DNA from: Setophaga petechia
Taxonomy: Eukaryota; Chordata; Aves; Passeriformes; Parulidae
Length of the DNA stretch: 64,000 nt
Direction: 5' to 3'
NCBI GenBank assembly: GCA_024362935.1
Contig: JANCRA010000001.1
Coordinates: 50,069,501-50,133,500 of the forward strand
Under the pieces are notes generated by a model, which was given only the letters and a program-made list of their open reading frames with translations, made no database searches and was not told the origin of the DNA. The first letter of the stretch is position 1, and every line of letters begins with the position of its first letter. Positions 1 through 12,706 of the stretch are shown in pieces. The position numbers and the translations under genes are program-made.

Positions 1-2231
1 ATTACAATAACTGTTTCTATCAGTAAGTTTGATAGTAATTCATTACAGTAATTAATTAATATTTTCAATATCTTATAAGAAATTTATTATACCCATCCTG
101 AAAATAATGGATTTTTTAACAAATCAAAGAAATGCTGTCACTGAAAAATATTGGTTTGTAAATATAACCATTACTTTATCACATTACTTTTTGCATTTAT
201 GATGGAGTTATTATCAAGTTTTGAAATTGAATCTTTACCTAAGAAGTTCTCAACTTCCAGGCAAAATAGCTAAGCTGCTAGTATTTCTCCACAGCTTGGA
301 TATTCAGAAAAATTGAAATACATACTGCATATTAGTATTTAGCCCATATTCATATTCAGAATTTGATTAGGGAGCCAGCAGTTTCTTTTTTGTAATGAAA
401 AGATTAGGTACTTCCATGCCTGTGCTCTTATTTTTAAACAAATAAATTAATGGATTTATGGAGAGCTGGACAAAAAATAATGAAATTATTCATAGGAATT
501 AATTAATTGCATCACAAATAACAGAAGGCAAAATTTCCCAGCTGTGTTCTTATGAAGAACTAAAGCACAACATTCAGAAGCGATGTTTATTTGAGTCTCA
601 AATACACCAGGTGTTTCAAGACACATAGCTCCACTTGTGGAGAGAAAAAAAGAAGAAAGACTTAAGAGTTTGATGACCATGAAGTAAAAGAAATGGTAGT
701 GTTCCTAAAACTCCCAGAAGAAGCAATGAGGGCAGCAACACCCTCTGAAACCAGCTTGTGCCAGGAGACACAAGCACAGGCTCTGTGTTCATCTCTGAGA
801 GCACTGTGTGGGGAGCAGAAACCAGCTCATGTCCCTCTCCTGGAATCAGGCAGTCCATCAGCTCACCTCCCTGGCTCACCTCTGTCTCTCAGGACTGACT
901 TCAGCAAATGTTAATTTCTGTCTCCTTCTGCTACCTCTGAGAAACCTGGTCCCAGCACTCTCCAATCAATATAAAAATTCAAGACGTCTCTAATTTTTTA
1001 CAAAAATATTGCAGCATCTTTCTTTTGTTTGATAAAGTACTCCAGTTTAAATTAACTTAAAAGACAGATGAGAAGTTCGTTGTTCTTTATAATGCAATAT
1101 CTCATCCCCAAATTTTGTAATTTTTTTTGTAGTCAAACATTTTTCATCTCTTAGCATTACCACCACCTATAGTAAATTTGCTGAAATATAATGAAAAGCT
1201 TCTTCCAAAAGGCCACAACATTCTGAAAGTGAGAGACTACAAAATTATCATTGCTTTATAATTGTACAGGGCTGGACTGACTCCTCTGAGTCAGACACAA
1301 TCCTGCACATGCACAAAGACACAGCCCCAAAGTGAGCTCAGTGAGCTGAGCTCTGGGCCCTGACTATGCCATTTGCTCCTCCTGCACTCCTCCTTCTGTT
1401 CAGGCAGCGCCTGGCACTGTGCATGTGCAGGTGCCCTTTACCTTGACTTAACACTTTAATGCTCAGTGGAAAAAGTTGTTGAGTTGTATTAATTCTGCAC
1501 ATGAACTGACTCAGCTGCTGGCTCCCATGGTACCTTATCTCTCATCTTTGTCATGTGCTTTGCTTTATTCACCAGATGCCATCAAATGATGAGGCTACAG
1601 CCTGTCTGGGAATGACTTTCTCCTCAAATTCTAGTCTCTAAGATGACAAATTTTCATAATGGGGTTATGAAAACCATGAAACAAAGGAAACAATATTAGG
1701 GAGGCTTTATAGACACACACAACAGTCTACATATGAAGCTGCAGAACTGCATCCTGCAGCACAGCAGGAGCAGGGCACAGAGCTCTTCATTTGTCTCTCT
1801 CTGCTACGGATAGAATAACTGGATTAATACTGAGGGGTGAGGAATATCCTGAACTCTTCAGGCTTAACAACTCAGTAGAGATGCTTAATCCTTCACAGGA
1901 ATTCCTCTGTGAAAGGAGAGAAGTACAAATCACGTTATCCTGATCAGCCTAGAACAAAACATCCTTTTCCAATTAAGAGCACGTGCTGTATTCACCAGCT
2001 GAGCACTGACAAAAGCTACCAAAAAAAATGGAAATTAAAATCCACATTTAACCCCCAGCTGTATAAACTAAAATTTGGTGGTGGTGAAAAATACATGAAA
2101 CTTCAGGTGCCATTACTTTTTTCCTACTCTGCAGCTCAATCTAACACCTGCAAATTAGGTACTCTTATGCAAATAAACACACAATATTAACTTCTGTTCC
2201 TGGAAAAGCTACCTGCACCTATAGTGAAACA
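1..2231. other. Noncoding AT-rich DNA, no recognised gene
   Basis: No open frame here exceeds about 93 codons, and none resembles a known family. A less AT-rich patch at about 1260-1440 contains overlapping GAGCTC/CTGAGC motifs (around 1334-1355) and a CTGCAC/GTGCAG-rich stretch. It has no promoter or exon signature that I can defend. The overlapping frames at 616-993 on both strands coincide with another locally GC-richer patch and look like chance. Confidence 0.7.
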
Positions 2232-2286
2232 GGTCACACTTTTTAATAACTACCTGAATAGGTAGTTATTAAAGTTTAGTGTGACC
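2232..2286. repeat. Imperfect 55-bp inverted repeat (foldback hairpin)
   Basis: Outer arms GGTCACACT (2232-2240) and AGTGTGACC (2278-2286) are exact reverse complements. Inner arms TTTAATAACTACCT (2242-2255) and AGGTAGTTATTAAA (2260-2273) are also exact reverse complements. The loop is GAAT (2256-2259). This gives 23 Watson-Crick pairs, interrupted only by one unpaired T on the left and GTTT on the right. The arms do not extend further: both flanking bases are A. It could be a short foldback element, a product of a template-switch mutation, or a small hairpin RNA. The sequence does not choose between these. Confidence 0.85.
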
Positions 2287-5200
2287 AGAGGAATTTACTG
2301 TAATAGACTGTTGGTGACTGTAGATCCTGGATGTCGCTTACTACTCTATTGTGGCACCTATACCAAAACTCACTAAACAGGTACACCTAGCCCAAGAAGA
2401 TGATCAGTATTCAAAGAAATCTTCTCAGAGACATATCTTCTATAATTCAAGCAGTTCATTATCCTGACTTAGCCCACCATCAAAAACATCTTCTGTGAGA
2501 ACCAATGCCTCAGGAATAGTTTCATCATGAGAGCTGCCTGAGTGAAAAACAGTATGTGCCTAATTTGTAGACCCTTTTAATCAATTACTGGAGTAAGTAC
2601 TTCCCAGATATTCTTATTTACTTTTCTCCTAGAAGAATCTCAATTATATATAGGAACACACATTTATAAAGTAATTATTTGCTTCTTGTCTCCACAGTGA
2701 ATGAAACATTATTTTCTTTGTCTCTTTCCTCCTTACACACCATTTTATTGCACCCTCTTGCTACTACATCATCTACTGCTAAGTATCAGTTAGTGTTCCA
2801 CTCCCATAAATACACGGATACACATCTAAAATCTCACAGTGGGTTGGTTTTGATTTGAAATTTGCTTTGTCTGTGGTGCCTTTTGTGGACTTACAAAACT
2901 CTTGTTGAATATGATGCCACCTATGACACAGTACCTTGATTCAAACAGTGAATAAATACTACTTCTCTTCTGAAGTTTCCCTTCAAGGACTAACATTAAA
3001 TAAAGGTGTAATTTTAATGCTCACATCGCTATTTAAAAGGGGAAGCTCCCCTGAGAGATCATCTTTCTGTTTTCCAGCATTAAAATCAATAGAGCCAGCA
3101 ATCTCCACTGCTCTGCACAGATGAAGAACACAGCAGTTTATGATGTAAGTTCACTCCAGGATCCAATGATTGGCATTGACTTTAAAGCCTTTGAGCACTT
3201 AAGCAATGTTATCTGAATATAACTTAATGACTGTATTATATGTGAACCTACAATTTTCTCATGTTGAAGTTCATATATCATGTATAATGATGCTCCACAA
3301 ACACCAAGGTTCTCTAAATACAAAATAGAGCTGTTTCTCAGGAGGCAGCTTTAAAAAAACAATAAAATATGCCACTTCAACATTTTTCCCTCCTTTTATC
3401 CTATATTCTTCTCATATTATAGCTCTTACAAGAAAGAAAGCAAACAATATCTTTTTAAGTAAGCAAATTATTCCAGGATCACCTCCTGAGAGATATAACC
3501 TCATGTGTGCTTCACTCAAAGGGAATGCTGTGAGAGATTTGGTTATTTATTATAAATAAATGGAACTGAAACCATTATGGATTTAGCACAGCAGTATAGC
3601 CTAGATATTTTACTGTTTTTCACAGAACTTGAACCTTGAGGAGTATCTGGTTTAAACTATAAACAAATAAAATAAAATTAAAAACAGCAAACCAGAGCAA
3701 ATGGAAGAAAATACATGAATGGTCAAAGTAATACTGTGTTTATGAGGTCTGTTATGTTTGAATAAATATGCATGTACTCCCTTTCTTGGGTTTAGCAGGG
3801 AGTAGGTGAAAAACAGTGCATACCTGAAACTGAGGATAAGACCAGAAAGAGGAAGGTAAGTGGAAGTTGGAAGCTGACTCAGCAGACAAACTATTTCTGA
3901 TTTTGCTAGATTTGCCTTATGCTCTGACATACGAAATTGACTTAAAAAAGGAAGCAAAGTGTTTAGTAGTAGTTCTTTGTTTGGTACAAAAATATGAATA
4001 CTCAGGTAATTTCCAGCCTGCAACTGTTGAAAATAACCGATGACCTTAAGTCAGGCAGCAAATAGTTAATGCTGGTCTCAATGAGCCAGACTACATCTGC
4101 ACACAGGAATTAACACCCATCCAGACAAGTCCAAATAGAATTAGCTGAGCATAAATAATTGCTTAAGGTTTTGATATTTGCCTGGTGTCTCAATCTCAGA
4201 ATCCAGTCCTCCAAGCAATACTTTGTTCTCTAATAATAATAGTAGTAACAAAGGTACTGACAGGGTTAAAGAGGTTAAAATTATAGGTGAATGCATATTT
4301 CAAAAATATTTATGTAGTGCAATTTAGAATGCAATAAAGGAATCCAATAATTTTTGTATGTATTATCATTGTGCATTCTTTAATACATTGCTGTGTACAG
4401 CAGAAATCTTATCTTGAAATAAGTCATAGCAAGAAGCAGAACTTTCATGAGACTATGATATCTCTGGCTTGAAAGTTATGATGGATTACTAAGAAAACTA
4501 AAAACACAGAGTCCTCAGGTCAATTATTAAAATTTCATTGACAAACAGAAATTTTTCTTCCACCAAAGGCTTAAGTTGACTTTACAGAATTCCTTTAATT
4601 GGAACACTCAACGTAAGATTTTATTTTATTCGATGTGACACCACAACTGCTAACACAGAAATTGTATGTGGGCTATTATCTCAGACAGATCTGCACCAAG
4701 GCTATGAAAGATGGTCTTTCATCTTTTTTCTGCCTTTTCATCCTGTTAAAAAACTACAGGTTAATGTATGCTTAATGGCATCTGATTATACAGAGTGATT
4801 TATGAGGGAATGGGAAACTACCAAAATAATTTCTGATATCAACAGATTTTCCAGAAAAGTCATAGAAATAGTCTCACTTTTATGCCTGATCCAGGGCTGG
4901 GCACAACCTAGTGATGTTTATTGAAAATGTTAAGCCTCAAATATAATTATATCTGTTACATTATTTAAAATGTGTCACTCTTCACACTTCAAAGGAATTA
5001 TTTACAACCCTACTTTGTGTAGGACTCGGTGAAGCTCTTCAACTAAATCAGAAGGACAAGAACACCTGTATCTCTCCTTCAATTTAGCAATTCACTGATC
5101 TGGGCAGAGAACAGTACTTCCCCTGTGCTGTCATTACATAAAATATATTAATAGCAATCCTATACATCAAAATTTAATTAAATCATAAGCTATCCCAAAT

Positions 5201-8016
5201 TATAAGAAGCTAACAATGTCCAATCAAACTGCCTATTATTAGCTTCTGGTCTTAAGAAGGTAAGTAACTTCAAACCTGTGAAATATATATTTATAAATGT
5301 CAAGACTTTCAAAATTACTCCCACAAATGCAAGCAACCGAGGAAAAAAATTAACTGGCAGACAAAAAGCAAAAAATAAACAAACCATCAAACCTTAAAAT
5401 GCTAGTGGAACTAAAATCATGAATCACTGACAGTCAATGGACCAAATACTAAAATCATTGATATCAGCAGATCAGCATTCCACTGTCAAGGTAAAGTCAC
5501 AAAGACAAGCACTTACATTTTCACATTGAGAAATTTACAGTTTATAATTAACTTTGCAATGAACTGACAAAGTCCAAAGCAAAATTACAATCTCCAAGGC
5601 TACCTGACAAAAGAAAAAAAAAGGAAAATTTAAGCTAAGTCTGCATCAAGCTCTTAATGTTTGCTTGAAGCACAAATAAGCATTTAATGCTATTGACGTC
5701 AGGATCACAAGGTGAAACCAGCATGCAAAATTTTGTAATGTGAATCACCCTAAAGCCTTTGCAAAGTATGTGCTGGAAATAGGATTGCAACAACTCTGTC
5801 TGGTTTTACAGATTTGCATTCTTATCACTGACTTCAACCAGGAGTGTAAAACTACATGACGCATTTTGTTTTTTACTTCAGAGCTCTGATTGTGAAGTAT
5901 CCTGTTTACCTGAAAGGACTGCATTGTCTCCTTGGCAGTGGCTGATTCCAGGGGGGCCAAAAGGCCATTTTGTAACACAAACTTGTACTACAGCTGTACT
6001 GTCCTCAAGGAAATAATTTAAGGAATCAGCAGAGTCCCTCTGCTGCCACTGATGCTCCTCCACCAAGCATTAACAAAACAGAATAGGAAGAACACAAGGT
6101 ACCTGTAGAGGGACTCCACATCAACAATGAGAAGGATTTATGTAAATCATGGTTTAGATAATACTCAATTCATATTATTTAGACTAAGGAAGGACAGGGC
6201 TTGCCATGTCACTGAGCCATGACTCCTTTCACATCTTCCCAAAAGCTTGTGGATTTTTCTGCAGCACAAGACTTGGCCACGTTAGTCTGGAAGGGCTAGA
6301 AACCCCTGTGTAGATTCATTTGGCATTTCATTGCAAATCAGCACAGGAAAGTGCAACAATTTCCCTTTGAAGCTGAATCTAGCATTAGACCTCATACCTG
6401 CTAGGAGTCACATTTGGATGGTGAGGGTCAGCACATGCAGCTCCCTTAGTGGGATCAGAATGTTAATTGCTACATGCTCCAATTATTTGCTTCCAGCTAC
6501 TTTAAATACATCATCCATCAAAGATAAATTACACTATTTAAATTACCTTCTGCCTGTTGTTTTTCAAAGGAAAAAAAAATTCTAATCAGTCTTCAAACAG
6601 TTACTAAGTAAGCAATATGAAGAGTTACTTCATATTTGTCTTGCTTTATTTCCACCTAATTCAGAAGCAGGGCAACTGGTTAAACAGTACACCTGAAAAC
6701 TGTAACAATACAGCACCTCATCCTGTAATTATTTTGTTATGTATTTTTAGGGATTGTTTGTTCCTTTTCATTATAAATCCATTAGGAAAAACCATCTTCC
6801 TGCAGTGGTTGCTTTTGTACTTAATGGCTCAGTGTTAAAGTAAATGCTGAATCTGGAGTGAGACATCCTGCGCTTACGGCCATGAAACACACATTTGGCA
6901 CACAGAGGTACTCAGACTCAGTAATTTTCCTTCAAATTAATCTGCAGATAAATTAATACTGCAGGGTATTTTCCACATTATTGTTTTATCCTATATGACT
7001 TATTGCACAAATTGCATTTAAATTTTAGCACTGAAGTAAAAGTGAACTGTAAAATGTCCAGATGTGACTCTCGTTTTAGTCTGTGGCTTTATTTGACAGT
7101 TCATTTAAAAATATTTGAAGTATTTATAGTACCATAAACATAATATTAATAAATAATAAAAGATATTGTCCTAGTATCGAAAGTCAGATTCTACTTCACA
7201 AAGATGAGTAAAGGAATAATTTTTCAAGTCTTGAGACCCATACTAATATTTGAGCTAGACAGCTAAATGAAATTATTACATCCTCAAAGCTGAACATTTG
7301 GATTTTCAACTTGCTGGCATCTTTCACAGCTGGATGTGATACTATCCAAAGTTTTGTAAATATTTTATAAATTATTAAAACTTCTTCAGTCCCTCATATG
7401 AAACCCAGCTAAATGCCCTGATCCTCTTGCTGTGTGGTTAGTGCTGAGGCAAAAGAACACAAATTCACAAAATGGTGTGGAAACACATCCAGCCCAGCTC
7501 CAATTACAAAGAAACATTTAATCCTACATAGAAACCATCTCACTGTCTCCTACTCACACCCTGGAAGTTAAGCACATACAACCACCTCTCTGGCTGAAAG
7601 GCACATTAGGGAGAAAAAAAAAAAGTCTTGTATGTAGAAGGTGAGAAGTGGGACATACAGCCCTCCAGGTGAGCATCCCACCTCCCATGTCTCAGTGTCC
7701 TACTCTCTTAGGATGCCTGAGGGCAAGCCAAGGGGTGTCACTAGAAGAAAATAAACATTTGACTGCGATTGTCATCCAGTTACGGCACCTACATCTTCTG
7801 CCACAATAGACAAAAGAAGACAAAAAACAGAAAGGGAGGGTTTAAGCACTGTCTTTTATGTTATGCTAAAGAACAGCCATACTGCTCCCAACCTACAGTA
7901 GCAGTTCCTTTGTTTTAATTAACACAGCTTAGAGAAGTGACTCTTTGCTTGTTTCATAAGGTTAGATAAAATTTTCAATTTACAAACAACCACTGTTGCT
8001 GAAAGACAAAACTACA
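2287..8016. other. Noncoding AT-rich DNA, no recognised gene or repeat
   Basis: Read on both strands, this stretch contains only short frames. The longest is 123 codons on the minus strand at 3652-4023, without recognisable domains. I see no CR1, LTR or SINE signature. Minor features are a short AAT-rich run near 4231-4245 and an A-run at about 7614-7624. Confidence 0.65.
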
Positions 8017-8036
8017 GGTAAAACTATAGTTTTACC
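8017..8036. repeat. Perfect 20-bp palindrome
   Basis: The half-site GGTAAAACTA (8017-8026) is followed immediately by its exact reverse complement TAGTTTTACC (8027-8036), with no spacer. The symmetry stops at both ends, where both flanking bases are A. A perfect spacerless palindrome can be a dimeric protein-binding site or a mutational product. There is no gene nearby to support a regulatory role. Confidence 0.85.
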
Positions 8037-11000
8037 ATCTTTTTATGATCGAAATAAATGTCATTCTTTCAAATTTCCCAGCCAAGGAACATGAACAGAT
8101 CAACAGAAATATCTAGCTGAGACCAGTATATTCTCAGATGCCATTGCCCAAGAAAAGGTTCACGTAGTCAATGAAGCTAAAATAATAAACAGACTGCAAG
8201 TAAAACTAAGCTACAGTCATGAACTGGTAGGCAAGATCATCACCCATGTGCACACACCCCACACATGCCATAGCTGAGGGCTACCAAACAAGGTGAGGTG
8301 ACAGGAGATCTCCATGCAAACTAAAAATTAAAGAAAAAAAAAAAAAAGCCTGTTTGGCCTCAGCCACTGTGTTCCTCATGGGAGGCCTCTTTAACCCTTT
8401 CTAATGAATATTAGAAATAGCTTTTATTACACTGATTATAATTCGTTCAGGTGAGTAGGCAAAACTGACAGTATCAGATACATAGCACATGGCCAAGACA
8501 GCCAAAACCCAAATGAATTCGAACTTGAAAAACTTTCTCCAAGCCCCACTGAGAAAAATGACAACACAATGATCATCTCCATCCAAGTTTTATCTACAAA
8601 AACAGCGGCTCAGACTGGAAATTCAAACAGAAACCGTAAGCAAGTGAGGATTACAAAACAGTAGCTAGTGACAAGTACAGACCAAGCTGTATCGTCTATT
8701 TTCTCAACCTCCACAGATTTTTATTTCTTTTTGAAAGAAACCACTATGAATAAATCGAATAATAAGGCTTTTCACATCAGGAACTATTTTTGATGTTATA
8801 GGAGATAAAATACAGTCAGCAAGAACTGGTTATGTTGAAAGGACAGCCCAGAAGCAGGCAGAGAAGGGATTGTTCTGTACATAAACCCACAACTACTGCA
8901 GCCTGATCCAGCCTCAGTCTTCCTGGGAGAAATACACAAGGACATGAATTCGTGCTTCTGGACTGTTTCTGTGTCTAGCTAGTGAATCACACCTTTGTAC
9001 CACTGCCTGTGCTTGTCTCCCAAACACCTCTGTTTGCATGCATGATGGTATTTTGCTTGTTTGGAATCATGGTTCTGCTCACGACAGTGCCCGATCCCTA
9101 AATTTCAATGTCCGAGCCTACATGTAACAACTAAATATAAGCAGCTCAGGGGTAATGGTGATAATCTGATGAGTAAAAATCTGATGAGTAAATAGTAAAT
9201 GCTGGCATGAGGCCAACTTCATGCATGTACTCACTATCCTAACAAAAACTGGTCTCTGTTAGCTCTTCTTACAGTTTTTACCTGTAAAAACGTGGAATAC
9301 TGCATCCCTTTGCTAGAGAGGGAAAAGAGGGAAATTTATACAATATAAGCCATAGAGCATTTCTACTTTCTGGTTTGCTAGTCCAGGTCTAGAGTCACTC
9401 CTAGAGAGCTGGCAGGAGACTGTGGTAGAAATATGACAGACCCCACAGGAGAAATTGAACAATTCTTTCCACTTGGGAATTACCAATGGGTTTCTTCAGC
9501 TATACTGTCAGTACAGAGGATAAGATTTTTGACTGCCAAAACACATAATTTTAAAATAAGTAATAAAAACCCCATATATCTTTATTATCTATGGTAGAGT
9601 TCACTTTTACCTTGTTCATTTTTGCATCTCTTTTCTTTGGTCTTCTAAAATCCCAAAGATCAGATACACAGGGAAATGTCAACAACATTACTTATCTTTT
9701 AAAAAAAATTGTGAAAGAAGCAAAGTTCATATAATATGCTATTTTAACAACCAAATGGAGGCAATTATTAGCATTTTAAAGATAAGGGATCTAAAAATGA
9801 TTGTTACTTTACAGAAAAGCTTAACAAGGTTTTCTATACTGCTTTTATGGTATTTTCTTATAACAAATGCTTGAAATAGCCTCCAGAAAACATTCAGCAG
9901 ATATTTATTTCCCGACAATAGATGACTCTAACAAAGCACATAAAAGCCTCTCATTCTTTCCCTGTGTGTTTGAACTTCAGCACTATGACCAAATGACAAT
10001 AATGAATTGACTTCTCTATAAAAGCAAAGCAGCAGATACTTTGCAGATGTTAGAAATGAATGGATGAAAAGGAAAAAAATCTTCTTAGAAAAGAAAATGC
10101 GCTAGGAATAAATCGAGGTGATATTAAAAAAAACATTATATATAATGCTGCTTAAAACTGTATGATGCCAAATATTCATTTTTAGCAATCCATACCATAT
10201 TAATTGTATTTATAGTTCTTACGGATGAACTTGATAAATACCTGTAGATAATTCAAGCATAAGCAATGTATTAAAAACATTAAAAAGAAGTAATTCTAAT
10301 TAGTGGTCTATGAAGCATATAAAATCCATGTTGTTTATGTGAAAACAACAGAGTGAATAATTTCTGTAGCTTCTCTCTAATAAGGTACAGACTGTCTCTT
10401 GTGTGTGAGGGAGAGCAAAGGGGGCATTCACATACATTCTTGTATGACACAGAAAAATGGTGAATATTTTTATTCCAGCATTTAACTCTTTTCAACCATG
10501 TGAAGCAAAATGTCTGTCGGTTTGCTTTTTCTACTACTGATAAAAGGCAAAAGAGATTGCAATGATAATACTTGCAAAATCTCAGAAGGGAAATCTGGGA
10601 CAAAAAGTTATGCCATGTTGATTAAAGGCAGTGGTTTTTTAAAATCTATTCAATGGATTTAAATACAATACAGAAAACTGTTAAATCGTTCAACAGCTGT
10701 ATCAGAAGAATAAAAATGCCATAGTTCATTACTCAGCCTATATACATCTTTAGCAATGCCAAAAAAACCATGTTCTTTCTATCTCTGGTCACATATGTAA
10801 CAACCAGCAGTGTGGCAGGAAGTGCAGTTCCACAGAATTTCTCCACTGCATTCAGTGGATGCTAATGGGAATGTCTTGGAAACTTTTGAACACTGACTTG
10901 CCTATTAAACCTTTCAGTAATTTAAAAAAACAAACTTTAGCATTCCCAAATTTCATTAATCCTCTGAATACAGAACTACTGACCAAAACAATTAATACAA

Positions 11001-12650
11001 CAGTTTTTCACTTAAGTACATGAGAGAAAAGCACTATTCATTATAATGATTAACCAAAAAGCAAATGCAGCCTCCATAATTGTAAATGCTGAATGTCACC
11101 CAAGGTAACTAAAATACAAGTGTCTAGGCTGTAAGTCATCATAAAATGATTTTGTAACTCCTCACTTCTTGGAATATTTTTTTTTCGCGACTGGACATAT
11201 AAATGAGAAAAACATGGGAAAGCATGTTCCTTAGTTTAAATTCTGCCTGAGACTGCCTTATTCAAGCCTGCTCCAACATCAATGAGAAGACTGGTATCTG
11301 AAGCCATGAAGTCTCTGACACTCAAAAGTCCTGAGAAAGAGTCTTTTAGCTTTAGGTTTAATATTTTCTGAGCAGAAATGTTCACTCTTCTTAACTTTCA
11401 TTCTATCATATCCTTTCTCTATCAGTTTCTTCCACTGGAAGCCTTATTTTGAATTTCTCTGTTTCCATTTCTTCTACCCTACTGTTCTCATTAATGACAT
11501 AAAACAAGAAATTTTTCTTCATTTTCCTGATGCTTTTCTTCTATAAACATCTGGTAACTATGTGATCAACAGAATATTTATAAAAAAGAAACAGCTACGC
11601 TGGTAGTAGGACAAGTTTTTCACAGCAAAATTTACCAACAGGTAATCTGAAAGTATGCATCACTATTATTATAGCACAATAGATGGTCACTGGAGAAAGA
11701 GAAAGATGGTTTTTTGTGTGAAAATATCCAGGAACAGCAGTAATAGTACAGTGGGCTAAGGGGAAGCACTGAATGAGGGAAATTACTCCACTGACAAAGC
11801 ATAAGTTAACATGGCTACACTGACAAGTCATTACAATTCAAATACAGCTCTCGAAAAAAAAAAAAATCACTGTCAGATTTTAGATAACTGACTAATCAGA
11901 AATAGGATTACTTTGAGATGCAATTTATTCAGAATAAATGAAACTCTGAGTTTACTCCTAAAGGAGATCTATCAGAGATTCAATTTCATTACTCAAAATT
12001 GAGTTAGGTGAATAAGGGACTCTTCAGTTTGATGCCTGAATTAAAGTGATCAGATCAATCAGAAATATTTTGTTAGGTCTAGAATTAAATATTAGTTTAA
12101 TTGAAGAATTATTTACTGTGTTAACCTTGTTTTTAGAATTATAAAAAGTATCACGACTTGGAAAAGTCAATCTCATTTTGAAAACCTGAAAGCAATCATT
12201 AGCCACTTAAAAAGATAAATTACTAGGTTTAGTAGCTAAAATTTCTTAGATTAACTGCACACAAATTGGAAAACAGAAAATAAACTAGAAAGAAAGATGC
12301 ATCTTCAGTGGCTGTGCATTTTTTCCCTTCTTTCCATCAACAGAAGTGCTTCCCAAATTACAAACTCAGAAACCTTGGCTGGAAGAGGTTTTTAGAGGTT
12401 TTCCTTCACTGCCTTCTGTTTGTGACAGACACAAATTCCAGCATTAGAGACATGGAATTGTCAACTCTCTGTTCATGGAAAAGCTTAAGGAATTTCTGTG
12501 TAAAATATAGAGCTCTGTCTTTTTAGGAAAGGAGTTATTGATAATTTTAATCACGTATTTTTTTCTGAGATGCTAGAGGGAAAGAGATCCTACAGACTTT
12601 CTTCAATTTTGTATTGACAACAGACATAGTTACCACAGAAATTACTAATA
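8037..12650. other. Noncoding AT-rich DNA with a poly(A) run
   Basis: No gene is recognised. A run of 14 A at 8334-8347 is preceded by AAAG and has no SINE or retrocopy body upstream that I can identify. A short stem of GTTTTTAC and GTAAAAAC separated by CT lies near 9274-9291. A run of 13 A occurs near 11855-11867. The minus-strand frame at 10280-10603 (107 codons) has no recognisable domain. Confidence 0.65.
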
Positions 12651-12706
12651 AAAATTAAAAAAAAAAAAACCAAAAAAACAAACAAACAAAAAAACCCCCC
12701 AACAAC
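12651..12706. repeat. A-rich low-complexity tract with (CAAA)n
   Basis: A run of 13 A (12657-12669) passes into CAAA/CAAAC-type repeats and then a C-run followed by AACAAC. This is a simple, slippage-type tract. No retroposon body was recognised on either side, so I do not call it a retroposon tail. Confidence 0.8.

Noticed and set aside
8334..8347. Poly(A) run as the tail of a processed pseudogene
   Set aside because: No retrocopy body, upstream signal or target duplication could be identified.
12301..12530. Possible old CR1 or other retroposon piece around TTGGCTGGAAGAGGTT
   Set aside because: Only a short resemblance to the CR1 tail, with no ordered match over a longer span.
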